From assembly GCA_003223515.1 (NCBI GenBank), contig QHVI01000010.1:31789-95788 (forward strand): a DNA stretch of 64,000 bases. Direction: 5' to 3'. The notes under the pieces are model-generated. The model was not told the DNA's origin, ran no database searches, and saw only the letters and a program-made list of their open reading frames with translations. Each line of letters opens with the position of its first letter. Within the stretch, counting starts at the first letter, position 1. The translations under genes were made by a program, and so were the position numbers. Positions 32,711-42,978 of this stretch are shown piece after piece. The DNA is from Candidatus Angelobacter sp. Gp1-AA117 (GTDB taxonomy: Bacteria; Acidobacteriota; Terriglobia; Terriglobales; Acidobacteriaceae).

Positions 32711-35307
32711 TGCGTTACGAAGACAATCCCAATACGAAGTTGGATCAGGCCCTGGCCGCGGCGCGCGCCCAGCAGCCTGGACCGGAAATCATGAAGGCTG
32801 CCAGCGAGCGTGTATGGCAACATCTGAACGAACAGATGCAGAATGGCCCTGCCGCTGCTGTTGAAGCCATTCATGGATGTGAAGATGTGAGGACGCTGCT
32901 GCCTGAATACCAGGCAGGCAAACTGTCTTCTGCCCGTGCTCTCCTGGTGGAAGACCATCTGCATGAATGCGCCGCCTGCCATCGCGAAGCGGAGAAAAAC
33001 AAGAGCAGCGTCCTGCTGCTGCCCTGGAAGCAGGAGTTGCCGAAAGTCCGGCAGGGACATTTCCGCTGGGCCGCAATGGCTGCTGCCGTCGTGCTCTTCA
33101 CTTTCATTGGATACATGATCGAAGATCGCCTGGCGGTGCCCTCCGGCAGCCGGGCCCAGGTTGAATCGGTCAATGGAAATCTCTTCCTGGTCAGCGCCAG
33201 CAGTGAAAAGCCACTGCAGCCCGGAGCACAGTTAGCCGAAGGCGAAAAGGTGCGTACCGCCGGTGGCGCTCACGCCATGCTGCGCCTGAGCGATGGCTCG
33301 CTGGTGGAGATGAACGAGCGCGCTGAGTTCTCGGTCTCGCAAAGATTCAGAGATACCACGATTCACCTGAATCGCGGTGACATCATTGTGCAGGCGGCCA
33401 AGCGCACCAGCGGACATCTCTATGTTGCCGCGCCCGATTGCACGGTCTCCGTTACCGGAACGGTATTCGCGGTAAAGAGCGGCATGAAGGGCTCACGCGT
33501 CTCGGTGATCGAAGGCGAGGTGCGGGTGGCCTATGCTGGCGCGACCAACGTGCTGCATCCGGGTGATCAGCTTGCTACCGCTGAAGCTGTGGGCACGGTT
33601 CCGGTCAAACAGGAAATCGCCTGGAGCCAGAACCTTGATAAGCATCTGGCATTGCTGGCGGCATTTGCTCATCTGCAGAACAGGCTGGAGCATGAAGTAC
33701 AGCTTCCCGGTCTGCGCTATGAGAGCAAGCTGCTGCCGCTGCTGCCCCAGTCTACGATTCTGTATGCGGGCATTCCCAATCTCGGCGATGCCATTCAGCA
33801 GGCCAACCAGCTTTTCCAGCAGGAACTGCAGCAGAGCGCAGTGCTGAACGAATGGTGGCAGCAGACGCACGCTGGAAAGAATGGCAATGATTTTCAGCAG
33901 GCCATCGAGAGAATCCACCAGCTCGGGCAATATCTCGGGAATGAGATTGTCTTCTCCATCGGTGGAGAAGGCGAAAACTATCGCCCACTGCTCGTTGCCC
34001 AGGTACAGAAACCGGGGTTGAAAGAGTTCATCCAACAATTAACGGCCAACCATGCCAACCATGGATTGCAGGTGCTGGATGAACAGGAATTGACCCAAAC
34101 TACTGTCCCGGCGAATGAACATGGGCTGTTCATCGTTGTGCGTTCCGATATGGTGATCGCGTCACCGGATATTAATTTCCTGCGGAGCTTTGACGCTCAA
34201 CTGCAGCAGGGTGGCGGTGGTTTTGCTGCTACACCGTTTGGGCAGCGCTTGACCCAGGCTTATAACGGCGGCACCGAACTGCTGTTCGGCGCGAACCTTC
34301 AGGAGATGGAGCACAGGCGTTCTTACGGTACGGGGCGGCGCCAGGCGGCTTTTCAACAAACCGGTTTTGCCGATCTGCAATATCTGGTTGTGGAGCGCAA
34401 AGATCTGCCCGCGCAAACGCTCAACAATGCTGAGTTGACCTTCACCGGCCCAAGGCATGGCTTTGCGTCGTGGCTGTCTGCTCCGGCATCGATCGGCGGA
34501 TTGGATTTCGTCTCCCCCAATGCCGGGTTGGTGGGAGCGCTGGTTTCGAAGAGCGGCGCGGAAAAGTATGAAGACGTCATCAACTTCATCACCGCCTCCG
34601 GAGAAGACGCCAATGCTCATATTGCCAAGGTCGAAACCGAGCTGCGGATCAGGCTGCGTGAGGATTTGGCCAATACCCTGGGTGGAGAAATAACCTTCGC
34701 GCTGGATGGCCCGCTGCTTCCGACGCCTTCATGGAAGATCATTGCGGAGGTGTATGACTCGGCGCGGCTGCAACAGAGCATCCAGCAGATCATTCAGGAT
34801 GCGAACAGCCATACAAATGACGGCAGGAGCGTAACCCTGGAAGACCAGGTGGTGGATGGCATCACCTATCACACGCTGAATTTTCCTGAAGCCGGCAAGT
34901 TGGGCGGGATAACCTATGCGTTCACCGATGGCTACATGATTCTTGGGCCATCGCGGGCCATGGTGATGGATGCGATTCATACGCACCAGAGCGGAAATTC
35001 TCTGGCGAAATCCGGCGACTTCCACAAGTTGCTGCCGCAGGATCAGTTCACCAACGTCTCCGCTTTGCTTTACCAGAACCTGGCTCCGGTAATCGGTCCG
35101 GTGGCCCAGCAGCTTACACGGAGCCAGTTGGAGAGCCTGAAGGCCATTGCGGCGGAAACCAAACCCAGCCTGGTGTGCGCTTACGGTGAAGAAAGCTCAA
35201 TTCGTGTGGCCAGCACCAGCAAATACTTTGGGCTCGATCTGAATTCACTGGCGCTGTCTACGCTGTTGAAGCTGGGACAGCAAAGACCAAAGACAAACCA
35301 GTATTGA
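32710..35307 (+). CDS. Anti-sigma/FecR fusion with large periplasmic domain
   Basis: 865 residues. Residues about 65-95 carry the zinc anti-sigma motif H-x3-C-x2-C (HLHECAAC); a membrane helix follows at about 118-136 ('FRWAAMAAAVVLFTFIGYMI'); then a FecR-type beta domain (about 150-295: 'LAEGEKVRTAGGAHAMLRLSDGSLVEMNERAEFSV...HLNRGDIIVQA...VSVTGTVFAVKSG'). The remaining 560 residues share the body of the secreted protein at 29366-31723. Topology predicts that the sigma factor is held in the cytoplasm while FecR and the large domain sense something in the periplasm. The large domain is unusual on an anti-sigma factor and may be the real sensor or output; this is inference. Confidence 0.82.
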   Translation: MRYEDNPNTKLDQALAAARAQQPGPEIMKAASERVWQHLNEQMQNGPAAAVEAIHGCEDVRTLLPEYQAGKLSSARALLVEDHLHECAACHREAEKNKSSVLLLPWKQELPKVRQGHFRWAAMAAAVVLFTFIGYMIEDRLAVPSGSRAQVESVNGNLFLVSASSEKPLQPGAQLAEGEKVRTAGGAHAMLRLSDGSLVEMNERAEFSVSQRFRDTTIHLNRGDIIVQAAKRTSGHLYVAAPDCTVSVTGTVFAVKSGMKGSRVSVIEGEVRVAYAGATNVLHPGDQLATAEAVGTVPVKQEIAWSQNLDKHLALLAAFAHLQNRLEHEVQLPGLRYESKLLPLLPQSTILYAGIPNLGDAIQQANQLFQQELQQSAVLNEWWQQTHAGKNGNDFQQAIERIHQLGQYLGNEIVFSIGGEGENYRPLLVAQVQKPGLKEFIQQLTANHANHGLQVLDEQELTQTTVPANEHGLFIVVRSDMVIASPDINFLRSFDAQLQQGGGGFAATPFGQRLTQAYNGGTELLFGANLQEMEHRRSYGTGRRQAAFQQTGFADLQYLVVERKDLPAQTLNNAELTFTGPRHGFASWLSAPASIGGLDFVSPNAGLVGALVSKSGAEKYEDVINFITASGEDANAHIAKVETELRIRLREDLANTLGGEITFALDGPLLPTPSWKIIAEVYDSARLQQSIQQIIQDANSHTNDGRSVTLEDQVVDGITYHTLNFPEAGKLGGITYAFTDGYMILGPSRAMVMDAIHTHQSGNSLAKSGDFHKLLPQDQFTNVSALLYQNLAPVIGPVAQQLTRSQLESLKAIAAETKPSLVCAYGEESSIRVASTSKYFGLDLNSLALSTLLKLGQQRPKTNQY

Positions 35308-35350
35308 CTGACATTGATCATGACTGACTTTTCAGCAAATCAGGGAAGGG

Positions 35351-36307
35351 GTGGACGTGGTTCCTGTTGTTGAGCTGCAAAACCTCGAAGTAAAGCTCGG
35401 AGGGCGAACCATTCTTGATGGCCTGAATGGTTCGCTCTCCGGGCACTGCATTGGCCTGCTGGGACCAAACGGCTCCGGCAAGTCAACGCTGATCAACACC
35501 CTGCTGGGCTTCTATCCGCCTTCCTCAGGCACGGCCCATATCTTCGGCGAAGACATCAAGGGCAAAATCAAGCAATTGCGCGCCCTGATCGGCTACATGC
35601 CCGAGAGCGATGCCTTCATTGCCGATATGACCGGTGTGCGTTTCGTCCGCTACATGGCCGAGCTTTCCGGGCTGCCGGCAAGGGAAGCCATGGAGCGCGC
35701 TCATGAGGCGTTCTTCTATGTCGGCTTAGGTGAAGCACGATACCGCAAAGTCGGCACGTACTCTCTGGGTATGAAGCAGCTTGTCAAACTGGCCCAGGCG
35801 CTGGCCCATGGCCCTAAGCTGATCCTGCTCGACGAACCAACCAATGGCCTTGACCCTGAGGCGCGGCAGCGCATGCTCCAGCTTGTCCGTGACATTCGTG
35901 ATACCGGCAAAGTCCACGTGGTGATCTCTTCGCATCTTCTGCATGACATTGAGGAATGCTGCGACGAGGTGCTCATTCTGAACAAAGGACGCATCGCTGC
36001 CCTGTGCAATCTGGAAGAAGAGCGCAAAGCCAACCTCAAGTTCCTGGAGCTGGAAGTGAACAACGAAAACGGCTTTGTGCATGCCATTCACCAGTTGGGC
36101 TGCGAGTGCGCCAGCTTTGGCAATGGACGCCTGAAGATCGTCTTGCCGGAGAACATACAGCTCAGAAGAATCTACGAGTTGGCGGCCGAACATACGGTGC
36201 AGATCCGGCGTATGAATTACCGCAGGGATTCCCTGGAAGACATTTTCCTGAAAGCCATGGAAGGCAGGCAGGAAATGGTGAAAGGAAGCGCGAATGGCCG
36301 TATATAA
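35351..36307 (+). CDS. ABC transporter ATP-binding protein (ABC-2 type)
   Basis: 318 residues from GTG 35351, with GGGAAGG upstream. Walker A '[12 protein letters not shown]', Q-loop region 'IGYMPES', signature 'YSLGMKQ' (degenerate LSGGQ), Walker B '[13 protein letters not shown]' and the switch histidine in '[12 protein letters not shown]' are all present. A C-terminal extension of about 80 residues follows, as in exporters of the CcmA/NatA type. Its last 14 bases overlap the permease gene, so the two are coupled. It probably powers efflux or membrane remodelling controlled by the ECF/anti-sigma pair directly upstream. Confidence 0.93.
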   Translation: MDVVPVVELQNLEVKLGGRTILDGLNGSLSGHCIGLLGPNGSGKSTLINTLLGFYPPSSGTAHIFGEDIKGKIKQLRALIGYMPESDAFIADMTGVRFVRYMAELSGLPAREAMERAHEAFFYVGLGEARYRKVGTYSLGMKQLVKLAQALAHGPKLILLDEPTNGLDPEARQRMLQLVRDIRDTGKVHVVISSHLLHDIEECCDEVLILNKGRIAALCNLEEERKANLKFLELEVNNENGFVHAIHQLGCECASFGNGRLKIVLPENIQLRRIYELAAEHTVQIRRMNYRRDSLEDIFLKAMEGRQEMVKGSANGRI

Positions 36308-37178
36308 ACGGACATATAAAACGTATGACGGCCCATTGACTCCAGCATGGTCGCGATTCGGCGTAGTAGCGCGTTATTCTTTTTCCACGCTGTTCAAGTC
36401 GCGTATCTTCACCATTTTTACGATGTTGTGTTTCGTGCCGGTGTTCTTCGCCATTGCCTGGATGTATGTGATCCACAGCCCACTGGTACAGCAGATGCTG
36501 GGAGTAAGAATGGGTTCTGCACTGCAAATCAACAATCAATGGTTTTCACAACTGTTGTGGGCCCAGGCGTGGATGGGTTTTATGCTGGCCACAGCAGCCA
36601 CCCCAGGAATGGTAAGCAGGGATTTCGCTAACCATGCCTTGCAGCTTTATTTGTGTCGGCCGCTCTCGCGGCTGGAGTATTTGGTGGGCAAGATTTCCGT
36701 AATAGCCGTGCTGCTCTCGGCTGTCACCTGGATTCCCGGCCTGCTGCTGTTTGCCTTGCAGGCGCAACTGGAAAGCCATGGCTGGGCCTGGGATCATTTG
36801 TACCTGATCGGTTCAATTGTTCTTTCCGGCTGGCTGTGGATTGCGGTGATCTCACTGCTGATGCTGGCGCTCTCCGTGTGGGTAAAGTGGAGAATCGCCG
36901 CGACCGGACTCATCCTCGGCGTATTTTTCCTGATGCCCGGTTTTGCTGAAGCTTTTAACGCGATCCTGCGCACAAAATGGGGACGTGTTTTCAATCTTCC
37001 TTATGTCCTGAATCTGATCTGGGAACAGATTTATCGTGTTGATCCGCGCTTTGGCCATATCAATTACATCAATCGCCTTCCTATGTGGTCAGCCTGGGCA
37101 ACAGTTCTTACCGTTTGCCTTATATCAGCCTGGCTCTTGAATCAGAAACTCAAAGCCCGCGAGGTGGAGCGCGGATGA
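36294..37178 (+). CDS. ABC-2 type transporter permease
   Basis: 294 residues with six hydrophobic segments (for example '[20 protein letters not shown]', '[20 protein letters not shown]', '[22 protein letters not shown]', '[23 protein letters not shown]'). '[19 protein letters not shown]' is the short amphipathic segment typical of ABC-2 permeases that contacts the ATPase. It overlaps both neighbouring ATPase genes (14 bp and an ATGA junction), so the four transporter genes form one unit. Confidence 0.88.
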   Translation: MAVYKRTYKTYDGPLTPAWSRFGVVARYSFSTLFKSRIFTIFTMLCFVPVFFAIAWMYVIHSPLVQQMLGVRMGSALQINNQWFSQLLWAQAWMGFMLATAATPGMVSRDFANHALQLYLCRPLSRLEYLVGKISVIAVLLSAVTWIPGLLLFALQAQLESHGWAWDHLYLIGSIVLSGWLWIAVISLLMLALSVWVKWRIAATGLILGVFFLMPGFAEAFNAILRTKWGRVFNLPYVLNLIWEQIYRVDPRFGHINYINRLPMWSAWATVLTVCLISAWLLNQKLKAREVERG

Positions 37179-38119
37179 CCACCAATAACAGAATCGTTTT
37201 TGAAAATGTCTCCAAATTTTATGGAGAAGTGCTGGGCGTGAATCGCGTGAACCTCTCGGTGCCTTCCGGTGTGACCAGCCTGGTTGGGCCGAATGGGTCG
37301 GGCAAAACCACGCTGATGAACCTCATGACCGGCCTGGCGCGACCGACACAGGGAAGCATCAGTGTCCTGGGCTTGAGCGTTGATGATCCTGAAGAACTTT
37401 TCCGGCGCGTGGGATATTGCACCCAGTTCGATTCCTTTCCCAAAGGTGTGACCGGATACGAGTTCGTTTACCAGTCACTGAAGCTGCGCGGCATTGCCAC
37501 CAATGATGCGCATCGGCTGGCTAAGGAAGCCATTGATCGCGTGAACCTCTGGGAGGTGGCACACCGCAAAGTCGCGGGCTACAGCAAAGGCATGCGCCAA
37601 AGAATACGGCTGGCGCAGTCGATTGCTCATCATCCTACCGTTCTGGTGCTGGATGAACCGCTGAACGGGCTTGATCCGATGGCGCGCGCAGAATCCATCG
37701 CTCTATTTGAAGCACTGGGTAAAGAAGGGCTGCATGTGATCATTTCCAGCCACGTGCTGCACGAGGTAGACAAGATTTCTGACCAGGTCGTGCTGATGAG
37801 TTATGGCTACGTGATCGCTGAAGGCGAGATTCACGGCGTGCGCAACGAGGTGAAGGAGCATCCCATGCAGATTCTGGTGCGCTGCTCACAGCCCAATCTT
37901 CTGGCCTCGCGGTTGTTCTCGCAGGACCATGTAGTGGAAGCCAAGCTCAACCATGATGGCCAGGGCGTGCTGGTGCGCACACTTGACGCAGGCGAGTTCT
38001 ACCTGTTGCTGAACCGCGTGGTGCTGGAGGAAGACATCGCGCTTGAAGCTGTCGCTCCGGCAGATGATGACGTCAACTCGCTCTACCAATACCTGATTGG
38101 CGGGGGAGGCAAAGTATGA
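37175..38119 (+). CDS. Second ABC transporter ATP-binding protein
   Basis: 314 residues from ATG 37175, which forms an ATGA overlap with the permease stop; the longer frame upstream is a shadow of the permease. Walker A '[12 protein letters not shown]', signature 'YSKGMRQ', Walker B '[13 protein letters not shown]', switch '[13 protein letters not shown]'. The C-terminal extension ('[37 protein letters not shown]') resembles that of NatA-type exporters. Two different ATPase-permease pairs side by side suggest either a heteromeric exporter or two related exporters with a shared trigger. Confidence 0.92.
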   Translation: MTTNNRIVFENVSKFYGEVLGVNRVNLSVPSGVTSLVGPNGSGKTTLMNLMTGLARPTQGSISVLGLSVDDPEELFRRVGYCTQFDSFPKGVTGYEFVYQSLKLRGIATNDAHRLAKEAIDRVNLWEVAHRKVAGYSKGMRQRIRLAQSIAHHPTVLVLDEPLNGLDPMARAESIALFEALGKEGLHVIISSHVLHEVDKISDQVVLMSYGYVIAEGEIHGVRNEVKEHPMQILVRCSQPNLLASRLFSQDHVVEAKLNHDGQGVLVRTLDAGEFYLLLNRVVLEEDIALEAVAPADDDVNSLYQYLIGGGGKV

Positions 38120-38979
38120 AGCAGCTTGAATCACTGCGCACATTCCTGCGTGAAGCCCCGTGGCATTTCTGGACTACGCAGCTCATTGCCGTCATGCAGA
38201 TCGAATTGAAGAAGAACTTCCTGCGGCGGCGCAGCATCTGGATCTACCTGGTGGCATTGGCGCCGGTGCTGCTGATTGGTGCTCACGCTATTGATAGTCC
38301 CATGGGCCGCCGTTGCAACATCGAAGAAGACACCCGCATTCTGGCCGGCATCTTCCAGCTTTTCTATCTGCGACTGGGGATTTTCTTTGGCTGCATGGGC
38401 TTGTTTACCTGGCTGTTTCGCGGCGAGATTGTGGAGAAGAGCCTGCACTATTACTTTCTTGCTCCGGTCAGACGAGAGTTGCTGGTGGTGGGAAAATACC
38501 TGGCCGGAATGATGACCGCAGTCTTTTTCTTCGGCCTCTCGATTTTCCTCTCATTTGCCCTGATGTATGGACACTTCGGCCCTGCCGGCAAAGCCTATGT
38601 ATTCAGCGGGCCGGGATTAGGCCAGTTGATGAGTTATATGGGAGTCACCGTTCTGGCCTGCGTTGGCTACGGATCGCTCTTCGTGGCGCTCAGTCTTGTT
38701 ATCAAAAACCCTATTCTACCCGGAGCCGCTGTGCTGGTGTGGGAGACCTTCCACCCGGTTTTTCCTTCCATGCTGCAGAAGCTGAGCATCATGTTCTACC
38801 TGCGGCAACTGTGTCCGGTGCCCCTGCAACCTGAAGGCCTGTTGGCGCTGTTTACGGTGATTGCCGAACCAGTGTCACCCTGGCTCGCAGTGCCCGGCTT
38901 GCTGGTTTTGAGCACCGCAATCCTGGTGTTTGCGTGCATGCGGATTCGCAAGATGGAAATCAGCTATTTAGCGGATTAA
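38116..38979 (+). CDS. Second ABC-2 type transporter permease
   Basis: 287 residues, joined to the preceding ATPase gene by an ATGA overlap. About six membrane segments ('[17 protein letters not shown]', '[20 protein letters not shown]', '[19 protein letters not shown]', '[21 protein letters not shown]', '[19 protein letters not shown]'). The motif '[20 protein letters not shown]' corresponds to '[19 protein letters not shown]' of the first permease, so the two permeases are homologous. This is the last gene of the ECF operon; no terminator is seen, only a decayed repeat. Confidence 0.88.
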   Translation: MKQLESLRTFLREAPWHFWTTQLIAVMQIELKKNFLRRRSIWIYLVALAPVLLIGAHAIDSPMGRRCNIEEDTRILAGIFQLFYLRLGIFFGCMGLFTWLFRGEIVEKSLHYYFLAPVRRELLVVGKYLAGMMTAVFFFGLSIFLSFALMYGHFGPAGKAYVFSGPGLGQLMSYMGVTVLACVGYGSLFVALSLVIKNPILPGAAVLVWETFHPVFPSMLQKLSIMFYLRQLCPVPLQPEGLLALFTVIAEPVSPWLAVPGLLVLSTAILVFACMRIRKMEISYLAD

Positions 38980-39027
38980 TTACCACAGCGCAGCAGAGCC
39001 GCAACCGAAAAACGAAAATCATTATGG

Positions 39028-39165
39028 AGCGCAGCCGCCCTCGGCTGCGAGGGATAAATCTTTCGTGAGTTGAGAAGAATTTGACGAACAGTAGCACAGA
39101 GGACTACTTTTGTTACCTCTGCGTCCTCTGCGGTGAAAGCTTTTGGTTGTGGCTTCGCCACGCTG
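39028..39165. repeat. Short hairpin of the GCACAGCCG family followed by CTCTGCGTCCTCTGCGG repeat
   Basis: GCAGCCG-CCCT-CGGCTGC (39031-39048) is a perfect 7-bp hairpin with the core of the ubiD/secG element ends. It is followed by TTACCTCTGCGTCCTCTGCGG and TTTTGGTTGTGGC (39111-39152), the same tail as in the copies near 27500 and 58600. Confidence 0.65.
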
Positions 39166-39176
39166 TGGTTGATGTG

Positions 39177-41495
39177 CTAGATGGTCGCGACAATACGGTC
39201 CAGCACTTCCCGCACTTTGCTGGTCAGTTCCTCAGTAGTGAACGGCTTCGGCAGAAAGGCCACCTGTGAGTTGCGGATGCCCTTCTGCAGCACCACATCA
39301 TCGGTATATCCGGACATATACACGACGCGCATTTCCGGCCTGATCGTGGTCAGCAGCTTGGCCAGTTCCGGCCCTCCGGTTTCCTTGAGCACAACATCGG
39401 TCAGCAGCAGATGGATCATCTCAGCGTGGTTGCGGCAGATTCTCTCTGCTTCGCGTGAGTTTGACGCCACCAGCACGTGGTAGCCGCGGCGTTGCAGCAT
39501 CATGCAGGCGACATCGCGAACGTCGTCTTCATCTTCGACGATGAGCACGGTTTCTTTGCCGGGTGACATCTCCAGTACTTGCGCATCCTGAGTGGCGGTC
39601 TGTGTTTTTGCCCTGGGGAAGCAGATGAAGAATGATGCGCCCTTACCCGGCTCGCTTTCCACCCAGATTTCACCATCACTCTGCTTCACAATGCCGTACA
39701 CGGTTGAAAGTCCCAGGCCGGTGCCTTTGCCCTGCTCCTTGGTAGTAAAGAACGGTTCAAAGATGCGGGAGCAGGTGACCGAATCCATGCCCTGGCCTGT
39801 ATCCTGCACGGTGAGCATGATGTAAGAGCCGGGCTTGAGAGTGATTTCACCCTGGTGTACCTCATGCGTGAGGCTTACTTTGGAAGTAGCGATGCGGAGC
39901 TTGCCGCCGATGGGCATGGCATCGCGGGCATTCACGGCCAGGTTCATGATGACCTGCTCAAGCTGGTTGGGATCAGCTTTGATGTAGCCCAGCTTCGGCT
40001 CCAGCGAGGTGGTCAACTGGATATCTTCACCAAGCAGCCGGGCCAGTAGCTTCTCCATATTCATCACGATCGTGTTGAGATCGAAAATCTTTGGCGAGAG
40101 CAACTGGCGGCGGCTGAATGCCAGCAACTGCCGCGTAAGCGAAGCGGCGCGGTCGGCAGCGCGGATCACCCCTTCCACTTCCTTCTTAGCTTGCTCGGCT
40201 TTCAACTCCGAGTGCAGCAGTTCGCTATGGCCTTTGATGATGGTAAGCAGGTTGTTGAAGTCGTGCGCAATTCCTCCGGCAAGGCGGCCCACAGCCTCCA
40301 TCTTTTGCGATTGCCGGAGCTGGTCTTCGAGCGCGCGGCGGTCGGTAACATTTTCGGCAATCATTTCGCATTCGCTGATTGCGCCGCCGCTCATCACCAC
40401 GTTGCCACTCAGGCGGATAACGATTGTGTCTCCCGCTGGTGTTTTCCACGCGGCTTCGAATCCTTCTACTGATCCGGCTTTTTTCAGCTTGTTGAGCAAA
40501 ATTGCGTAATCGGCCGGGTCGCAGTAGATATCCGAGATGCTCTGTACCTGCAGCAGCGCTTCTTTATTCGGATAGCCCAGCATCTTCATCAGGGCGGGGT
40601 TGGCATCGAGGAAGCGGCCATCCTCTGTGCAACGGAAGATGCCATACACAGCGCGATTCACCAGGTTGCGATAGCGGGTCTCTGATTCGCCCAGTTGCTG
40701 GTTGGTTTGCAGCAGTTCCTGGCGCGCGGAAGAGAGCTTGCCTGCCATCTCGTTGAACGATTCAGCCAGTTCCGAGAACTCATCTTTCGCCGGATACTTG
40801 ATGCGGTGCTCAAGTTCCATATCGCCGATATAGCGCGCACCCCGCTTCAAGGTGGAGAAGCCGATATACAGATGACGTGAGACCGAGAGCGAGAGAGCGA
40901 AAGCGATCAGAACAGAAAGCAGGAACGTGGCAATGATGACCCGGTTGGCCAGCAGTTCAGCGCGTTGGAACTGCGCCTGGGCACGATGAACACGCGCGGC
41001 CTCCAGAGCTTCCAGCCGGGGCAATTGCTCTCCGAATACTTTCTGCACCAGCAGGTCCGCCTGGATCTGGTTGCGGATGGCCGCTGCCTCGTCTTTGCCT
41101 GCATTGTTATAGAAAGCCATCCAGGCGTTCGTAAGGTCACGATAACTCTCGATGAAGCTGTGAATCGCTGAAATCTGGTCAGGAGAGGCCGCGTCTTTCA
41201 GGGCTTCAATGTCGAGTTCGGTGGTGGCAATGGTCTTTTCAAAATTGTCGGTCTCAACGCCTGCGATGGCAGACCGGTCCTCCTGCTGTATCTGGCTGGC
41301 CAGCACCACGTGCTTGTTGAGGTTGTCCAGTTCCTCACGAATGGCGGAGATTTTCAGCTCGCAGGTTGTCGCTTTGTCCCATTCGCTTGCAGAAAAGCTG
41401 CGGACGCGGGCGCTCCAGAAATAGGCAAACAGGTTTGCGCCAAACAAGGCCAGCACCGTGAGCAGAGAGAGATAGTAGCGGCGTCGTATGGTCAT
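39177..41495 (-). CDS. Hybrid sensor histidine kinase with HAMP, PAS and receiver domains
   Basis: 772 residues. Membrane helices at about 8-27 and 184-204 enclose a periplasmic helical sensor; HAMP about 205-258; PAS about 268-390 ('RYRNLVNRAVYGIFRCTEDGRFLDANPALMKMLGY'); HisKA with the phospho-acceptor in 'LAGGIAHDFNNLLTII'; HATPase with 'NLAVNARDAMP' , 'VQDTGQGMD' and 'GTGLGLSTVYGIVKQ'; and a C-terminal receiver ('VLIVEDEDDVRDVA', phospho-Asp in 'HLLLTDVVL', 'YMSGYTDD', 'LPKPFTTEEL'). The 'HDFNN' type usually phosphorylates its own receiver and often works without a separate DNA-binding regulator. The gene lies 6 bp downstream of a PBP-like protein, a likely co-sensor. Confidence 0.92.
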   Translation of the reverse strand: MTIRRRYYLSLLTVLALFGANLFAYFWSARVRSFSASEWDKATTCELKISAIREELDNLNKHVVLASQIQQEDRSAIAGVETDNFEKTIATTELDIEALKDAASPDQISAIHSFIESYRDLTNAWMAFYNNAGKDEAAAIRNQIQADLLVQKVFGEQLPRLEALEAARVHRAQAQFQRAELLANRVIIATFLLSVLIAFALSLSVSRHLYIGFSTLKRGARYIGDMELEHRIKYPAKDEFSELAESFNEMAGKLSSARQELLQTNQQLGESETRYRNLVNRAVYGIFRCTEDGRFLDANPALMKMLGYPNKEALLQVQSISDIYCDPADYAILLNKLKKAGSVEGFEAAWKTPAGDTIVIRLSGNVVMSGGAISECEMIAENVTDRRALEDQLRQSQKMEAVGRLAGGIAHDFNNLLTIIKGHSELLHSELKAEQAKKEVEGVIRAADRAASLTRQLLAFSRRQLLSPKIFDLNTIVMNMEKLLARLLGEDIQLTTSLEPKLGYIKADPNQLEQVIMNLAVNARDAMPIGGKLRIATSKVSLTHEVHQGEITLKPGSYIMLTVQDTGQGMDSVTCSRIFEPFFTTKEQGKGTGLGLSTVYGIVKQSDGEIWVESEPGKGASFFICFPRAKTQTATQDAQVLEMSPGKETVLIVEDEDDVRDVACMMLQRRGYHVLVASNSREAERICRNHAEMIHLLLTDVVLKETGGPELAKLLTTIRPEMRVVYMSGYTDDVVLQKGIRNSQVAFLPKPFTTEELTSKVREVLDRIVATI

Positions 41496-41501
41496 TCGGA
41501 T

Positions 41502-42008
41502 TTATCTCAAAGGATAACCCCGTTCACCAGGGCGTTTATTGTCTATTTTGAGTATCTTGCTCCCCGGTCGCACCTCGTTGGCGTTCATCAGAGTAATGCA
41601 TCCGGGGACGCTGGAGACCAACTCGTTAGCAGTTACGGTGGAGTCCGCGATTTTAGGTGCGCTGAATGCCTGAGCGCGAAAGATCTGCTCCATCCAGAAT
41701 TGTTTGTACTGGGATTCGTTCATCTTGTAGATGTTGTGAAGCATGACCTCGCGTTCGCGTGTGCCCGTGGCCGGCACGACCACTACAATCGGCAGATTGC
41801 TTTTCCAATATTTCTCTTCGCCACGGAAGATTCGCCTTACCTGATAAATGGCGAGACCGCTGACCGGGACATCACGGTTTACTACCACAGCAATGTCCGC
41901 TACACCCTCGTGCTTCACCTGTTGCGACATCAGCAACACAGAGACGCACAAGATGCAGGCCATGAAGATTCGTTTGGTTCTTGCATCCATGCGGTCAAAG
42001 CTCGCCAC
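41502..42008 (-). CDS. Short PstS/PBP-like periplasmic protein
   Basis: 168 residues from GTG 42008 (ATG 41990 is an alternative). A hydrophobic export signal ('RIFMACILCVSVLLMSQQ') precedes 'DIAVVVNRDVPVSGLAIYQVRRIFRGEEKYWKSNLPIVVVVPATGTREREVMLHNIYKMNESQYKQFWMEQIF', a half-size phosphate-binding-protein-like fold. Members of this short class are often beside sensor kinases and have unclear ligands. Located 6 bp before the hybrid kinase gene, it may present a ligand to the kinase's periplasmic domain; this is inference. Confidence 0.75.
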   Translation of the reverse strand: MASFDRMDARTKRIFMACILCVSVLLMSQQVKHEGVADIAVVVNRDVPVSGLAIYQVRRIFRGEEKYWKSNLPIVVVVPATGTREREVMLHNIYKMNESQYKQFWMEQIFRAQAFSAPKIADSTVTANELVSSVPGCITLMNANEVRPGSKILKIDNKRPGERGYPLR

Positions 42009-42276
42009 TATCTGAAAGCTTGCTTGTTATTTACATGTCCAGGCAGCTTTCCCAATGACTTGGCGGTATGCGGAGAAACACCTGTCTGAGCCCTCAAAAC
42101 GGTGTGCTCCTCAGCTAATCCCTGAAATACAAAATGGGGAGTTCGGAATATGTATCACAATCAGCGTCAGGCCAGTGAGTGATTTTTAATATTTCCGGCA
42201 GCGGCAGTAACGTTGCAAACCAGCTATAACAGTTGGTTTTTCCGGTATGTAGCTGATTTCAGATGGCTTAATGTGA

Positions 42277-42906
42277 TTATTTCTGCAGGAAAGGATTGCT
42301 TTCACGCTCGTTACCAATGGTAGTCAGCGGACCGTGTCCTGGCACCACCTGGGTCTCATCAGGCAATGCCATCAAGCGGGTGTGCAGCGAACTCATGATT
42401 TGGTCGAATGAGCCGCCGGGAAGATCGGTGCGGCCAATGCTTCCGGCGAAGAGAGTGTCACCGGCGATGAGTTTTTTCTCCTGCGGGAAGAACACGCAGA
42501 TGCTGCCCTCGGTGTGTCCGGGAGTGTGAATCACGTTGGAGGTGATGTTGCCGATGTGCAGAACACTTCCGTCTTTCACAGATTCGTCCACCTGCACGGT
42601 TCCGGGTGGCCGCATGCCGATCCACGCTGCCTGAATGTCGAGCATCTTCAGCAGGGCATAGTCATTCTGGTTCATTAGGATGGGAGCGCCTGTGGCTGCT
42701 TTCAGCTTCATGGCTCCGCCTATGTGGTCGATATGCGCGTGCGTGATCACGATCTGCTTCAGCGTCAGTTTTTGTTGCTGCAGGATGGCCAGAATCTGGT
42801 CGATGTTGTCACCGGGATCGATGACCATGGCTTCATGCGTCTGCTCGTCACCGACGACGGAGCAGTTACATTGCAGCGGACCGACAGGGAAGACTTTATG
42901 GAACAT
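42277..42906 (-). CDS. MBL-fold metallo-hydrolase (glyoxalase II-like)
   Basis: 209 residues. The metallo-beta-lactamase signature 'ITHAHIDHIGG' (H-x-H-x-D-H) near 55-65, 'IHTPGHTEGSICVF' with the third metal histidine, 'AGDTLFAGSIGRTDLPGG' with the bridging aspartate, and 'VVPGHGPLTTIGNE' with the last histidine are complete. Proteins of this size act on thioesters, persulfides or similar small substrates in the cytoplasm; YcbL-type glyoxalase II activity is the best family-based guess. It stands between the kinase pair and secG as a single gene. Confidence 0.92.
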   Translation of the reverse strand: MFHKVFPVGPLQCNCSVVGDEQTHEAMVIDPGDNIDQILAILQQQKLTLKQIVITHAHIDHIGGAMKLKAATGAPILMNQNDYALLKMLDIQAAWIGMRPPGTVQVDESVKDGSVLHIGNITSNVIHTPGHTEGSICVFFPQEKKLIAGDTLFAGSIGRTDLPGGSFDQIMSSLHTRLMALPDETQVVPGHGPLTTIGNERESNPFLQK

Positions 42907-42978
42907 GGAAACCAGCTTCTAGCTGTTAGCTCCTGGCTCGTCTCGCGAGAATGGGCTGTCTTCATGGTACAGCAAAAC

